A stretch of 46,053 nt of DNA from Gordonia sp. UBA5067 (GTDB lineage: Bacteria > Actinomycetota > Actinomycetes > Mycobacteriales > Mycobacteriaceae): the NCBI RefSeq assembly GCF_002414845.1, contig NZ_DIAX01000078.1, positions 220 through 46,272 on the forward strand. The letters run 5' to 3'. Within the stretch, counting starts at the first letter, position 1. Every line of letters begins with the position of its first letter. Shown piece after piece: positions 43,439 to 46,053 of the stretch. The position numbers were made by a program, and so were the translations under genes. The notes under the pieces were generated by a model. It was not told the origin of the DNA and did no database searches. It saw only the letters and a list, made by a program, of their open reading frames with translations.

Positions 43439-44638
43439 CTAAGCCAACGACCCCACCGTTCGAACGAGGTGGTCAACCTCGTACGGGGTCGAGTACGGAC
43501 CCAGGCCGACGGTCACCGCACCCCCCTCGTCGTCGACGCCGAGTTGCTTGAGCGCAGGACTCGGCACCCCGGCCAGGGCCCGGATACCGTTGTCGGCCAA
43601 CCGCTGCACGACCCGGTCGGCGGGGACACCGTCGACCATGAAACTGGCGATCGGAACGCGATGCTCGGATACGCCCAGAACACGGACCGCCGACAGGCTC
43701 TCAAGAGAATTGACGAGGTAGTAGTCGAGTCGCTGCAGGTACTCGTAGAGCGCGTCCATCGACGTGGTCAGCCGGCGGCGCCGCTTACCCAGCGCCGTCT
43801 CATCGAGGTCGGCGAGATGCTCAACCGACGCCCCAAGGCCGGCCAACAGCCCCCCGCCCGGCGACGCCACCAGTTCGAGACGGGCCGGACCGATAGCGCC
43901 GCTGTCGAGCGCGATCGACTCGAGGTCATCGATGCGCGCCGGATCGGCGAACACCATCGCCGCCAATCGTGGTCCGCCCCATCGGTGCGCCGAGACGATG
44001 AGCACGTCGGCACCGAGCTCGGTGATGTCCAGTGGCAGGTAGGGCGCGGCAGCGGTGCCGTCGACGACGAACAGCGCACCGGCGTCGCGCACTCTGGGGG
44101 CGATCTCGGAGATGTCGGTGACGGCCCCCGTCGTCGACGACGCGAGCGGCGCGGCAACGACCTTCGTCGCGTCGCCGATCGCGCCCAGATACTGGTCGAT
44201 CGGAATCGTCCCCGTCTCGATATCGGTCTCGGCCCAGCGGATCCGGGCACCGAACGCCTGCGCACGCCGCTCCCACGGAACAATGTTGGCCAGGTCGCTG
44301 TCACGAGAGAGCAGGACCTCGGTACCCCACCAGGCCTGCGTCCCGAACGCATCGACCAGGCCACTCACCAGGTGCGCTGCCGACGGGCCGAGCACCACCC
44401 CCGCGGGGTCGCCCTTCACCAGGTCCGCAATCGCGCGCCGCGCCGACACGACCGCATCGGCCATGGCCCGGGCCCCGGGGTTCGCCGAGCCCGGGTCGGA
44501 GACGAGCTGCCGGAACCCCGAGGAAACGGCCGAAGCCACCGACGCCGGAATCGACATCCCGGCCTGCGGGTCGAGCCTGATCCAGCCGTCGCCCAGGGTG
44601 GGGAACAACCCACGGGCATGGGCGACGTCGAACGGCAT
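43439..44638 (-). CDS. class V aminotransferase/cysteine desulfurase-like protein without the PLP lysine
   Basis: A 399-residue protein with the SufS/NifS-like fold pattern: MPFDVAHARGLFPTLGDGWI, VVLGPSAAHLVSGLVDAFGT, VAAPLASSTTGAVTDISEIA, ALFVVDGTAAAPYLPLDI (PLP-binding Asp) and ADVLIVSAHRWGGPRLAAM. At the place where the family has the Schiff-base Lys (SxHK) this protein has Arg (SAHR). Normal PLP chemistry is therefore doubtful. By position it matches the gene I recall as Rv3778c. It is divergent from bpa by 60 bases. Its role is unknown. Confidence 0.8.
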   Translation of the reverse strand: MPFDVAHARGLFPTLGDGWIRLDPQAGMSIPASVASAVSSGFRQLVSDPGSANPGARAMADAVVSARRAIADLVKGDPAGVVLGPSAAHLVSGLVDAFGTQAWWGTEVLLSRDSDLANIVPWERRAQAFGARIRWAETDIETGTIPIDQYLGAIGDATKVVAAPLASSTTGAVTDISEIAPRVRDAGALFVVDGTAAAPYLPLDITELGADVLIVSAHRWGGPRLAAMVFADPARIDDLESIALDSGAIGPARLELVASPGGGLLAGLGASVEHLADLDETALGKRRRRLTTSMDALYEYLQRLDYYLVNSLESLSAVRVLGVSEHRVPIASFMVDGVPADRVVQRLADNGIRALAGVPSPALKQLGVDDEGGAVTVGLGPYSTPYEVDHLVRTVGSLA

Positions 44639-44698
44639 AGGAACACGATAGCCGTCGCCCCCGACCCGAGGTCAGACTCCAGTGACACAATGGTCGCC

Positions 44699-45220
44699 AT
44701 GACTCACGGCTTCGGAACCCCGATTCCCCTCCCCGGCGACGAGGCGCCGGGACAGATCATCGTGGTCGGCGGCGGCGACGGGGCGGAGGGCGGCGAAGCA
44801 GTGGGCATCACCGACCTCGTCGAGCAGCCGGCGAAGGTGATGCGGATCGGCTCGATGATCAAGCAGCTCCTCGAGGAGGTGAAGTCCGCACCCCTGGACG
44901 ACGCGTCGCGCAACCGCCTGCGCGACATCCACCGCTCCTCGATCCGTGAACTCGAAGACGGTCTGGCCCCCGAACTCCAGGAGGAGCTCGAGCGGCTGGC
45001 CCTGCCGTTCAGCGACGACGCCACCCCGTCGGATGCCGAGCTGCGCATCGCCCAGGCCCAGCTCGTCGGATGGCTCGAAGGACTGTTCCACGGCATCCAG
45101 ACAGCGCTGTTCGCCCAGCAGATGGCCGCTCGCGCACAACTCGAGCAGATGCGGCAGGGCGCACTTCCCGGTCCCGGCAGTGGTCCTGCCCACCCGCCGG
45201 GGCCAGGTCAATACCTCTAA
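44699..45220 (+). CDS. bpa: Bpa/PafE bacterial proteasome activator
   Basis: A 173-residue ATP-independent proteasome ring activator. The core TDLVEQPAKVMRIGSMIKQL then LEEVKSAPLDDASRNRLRDI, SSIRELEDGLAPELQEELER and AELRIAQAQLVGWLEGLFHG matches M. tuberculosis Bpa (Rv3780) nearly residue for residue as I remember it, and the C-terminus GQYL is the docking motif that opens the 20S proteasome. It delivers unfolded proteins to the proteasome. ATG 44699 is used; ATG 44690 is three codons upstream in frame. Confidence 0.95.
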   Translation: MTHGFGTPIPLPGDEAPGQIIVVGGGDGAEGGEAVGITDLVEQPAKVMRIGSMIKQLLEEVKSAPLDDASRNRLRDIHRSSIRELEDGLAPELQEELERLALPFSDDATPSDAELRIAQAQLVGWLEGLFHGIQTALFAQQMAARAQLEQMRQGALPGPGSGPAHPPGPGQYL

Positions 45221-45240
45221 CACTTGTATGCTGGGTAGCC

Positions 45241-46053
45241 GTGTCAATAGCAGCTGATGGGCGGGTGATCCCACCCGCCCCGGAAGTGTCGGATTCGCGG
45301 ACGTTCCGACGGGCCTTCGCCGACCTCCAAGATGGCCTGTACAGCTCCGAACTCTGGCTGCACCTGGGGTGGACGGACATCAAGCAGCGCTATCGCCGAT
45401 CCCTGCTCGGACCACTCTGGATCACCGTCGCGACCGGCGTCACCGCCATCGCGATGGGCCTTCTCTACGGCACGTTGTTCGGGTTCTCAATCAAAGAGTT
45501 CCTGCCCTACGTCATCCTCGGCCTAATCTTCTGGAACTTCATCCAGAACTCCATCCTCGAGGGCGCGGTGGTCTTCTCCACCAACGAAGGGCTGATCAAA
45601 CAGCTGCCCGCGCCGATCAGCGTGCACGTCTACCGCGTGGTATGGCGCCAACTCATCATCTTCGCTCACAACATCGTCATATTCCTGGTGGTGGTAGCGG
45701 TCTTCCGGCCGCCGATCACCTGGTCGGCGCTGTTGTTCTTCCCCGCGATAGCGCTATTCGTGCTCAATGCGATCTGGGTGACCATCGTCTTCGGAATCCT
45801 CTCGACACGGTTCCGCGACATCTCCCAGCTCACGGCGACAGTCGTTCAGTTGGCCTTCTTCATGACGCCGATCATCTGGCGGCTTGGCCCGGAGGTGGGC
45901 AACAAAGTCGGCAGCCGGGCCCGGCTGGTCGAGCTCAATCCGCTCTACCACTACATCGAGATCACTCGCGGACCACTCCTCGGTGAGCATGTGGCCTTCT
46001 ACCATTGGGGAATCGTCATGGCCTGCACCGTCGTCGGGTGTGCCGCAGCACTG
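45241..46053 (+). CDS. Wzm/RfbD-type ABC transporter permease, cut by window end
   Basis: The first 271 residues of an ABC-2 polysaccharide exporter permease. After VSIAADGRVIPPAPEVSDSR the typical FADLQDGLYSSELWLHLGWT precedes DIKQRYRRSLLGPLWITVAT, the hallmark of Wzm proteins, then several membrane segments and TPIIW and LNPLYHYIEITRGPLLG. In mycolata the Wzm-Wzt pair exports the galactan precursor. GTG 45241 lies 20 bases after the bpa stop. The 3' end and the expected Wzt and GlfT1 partners are outside the window. Confidence 0.92.
   Translation, partial: MSIAADGRVIPPAPEVSDSRTFRRAFADLQDGLYSSELWLHLGWTDIKQRYRRSLLGPLWITVATGVTAIAMGLLYGTLFGFSIKEFLPYVILGLIFWNFIQNSILEGAVVFSTNEGLIKQLPAPISVHVYRVVWRQLIIFAHNIVIFLVVVAVFRPPITWSALLFFPAIALFVLNAIWVTIVFGILSTRFRDISQLTATVVQLAFFMTPIIWRLGPEVGNKVGSRARLVELNPLYHYIEITRGPLLGEHVAFYHWGIVMACTVVGCAAAL

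Noticed and set aside
43391..45220. 609-codon frame ending in Bpa
   Set aside because: The first 430 or so codons are antisense to the aminotransferase-like gene. Bpa has its usual length from 44699.

Overview
The window is high-GC actinobacterial DNA with densely packed, often overlapping genes. It most resembles a mycolic-acid-producing member of Mycobacteriales, of Gordonia or Williamsia type. This rests on a MbtI-type salicylate synthase, a Bpa/PafE proteasome activator ending in GQYL beside a Wzm-type O-antigen/galactan exporter permease (the order I remember from M. tuberculosis Rv3777-Rv3783), an MpaB/DUF2236 oxygenase, and IdeR-like iron boxes. The genus is an inference; I ran no searches.

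Layout. 1-3.3 kb: the end of an unknown gene, two VIT/CCC1-family metal transporters, a YchJ-like protein, a 24-codon leader ORF, and a frameshifted AbiEi/DUF559 gene. 3.3-6.3 kb: feoA-feoB followed by a NifU-domain gene, read leftward behind an iron-box candidate. 6.3-7.1 kb: a thioesterase. 7.2-25.9 kb: one leftward operon of ten tightly coupled genes for a siderophore. 25.9-27.6 kb: a divergent promoter with two iron-box candidates, then an acyl carrier protein and a WS/DGAT-type acyltransferase read rightward. 27.7-36.6 kb: an MpaB oxygenase, an MFS exporter, a metallo-beta-lactamase-fold hydrolase with an AraC regulator, an exported protein, and a YeiH transporter with a divergent LysR regulator. 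36.7-41.5 kb: a P1B ATPase whose 3' end overlaps that of a convergent CocE/NonD hydrolase, and a small exported protein. 41.6-46.05 kb: tRNA-Ser(UGA), a quinone oxidoreductase, a MarR regulator, a class V aminotransferase-like protein, Bpa, and a Wzm-type permease cut by the window end.

The siderophore operon combines two known logics. One is mycobactin-like: salicylate synthase, salicyl-AMP ligase, an ArCP-Cy-A-PCP NRPS, and a fatty acyl ligase/ACP/acyl-ACP dehydrogenase set. The other is desferrioxamine-like: a PLP diamino-acid decarboxylase, an amine N-hydroxylase, a GNAT acyltransferase and a DesD-like NIS synthetase. The GNAT is fused to the C-terminus of the NRPS, and a stand-alone condensation enzyme and a penicillin-acylase-family (S45) protein sit in the same operon. 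My prediction is a lipidated salicyl-(methyl)oxazoline/hydroxamate hybrid built on an N-hydroxylated diamine, close in logic to the nocardichelins.

Three repeat systems stand out. (1) A 22-bp tandem array (13 bp conserved TGCCCACTCGGCG plus 9 bp spacers of two alternating types) occurs between genes at 960-1082 and again inside the condensation gene at 14073-14151, where a copy-number change would shift the frame. (2) A 67-bp tripartite palindrome with exact 19-nt spacing occurs three times at gene ends (2302, 3219, 7163). (3) In-frame 15-bp and 21-bp tandem repeats lie in three other siderophore genes.
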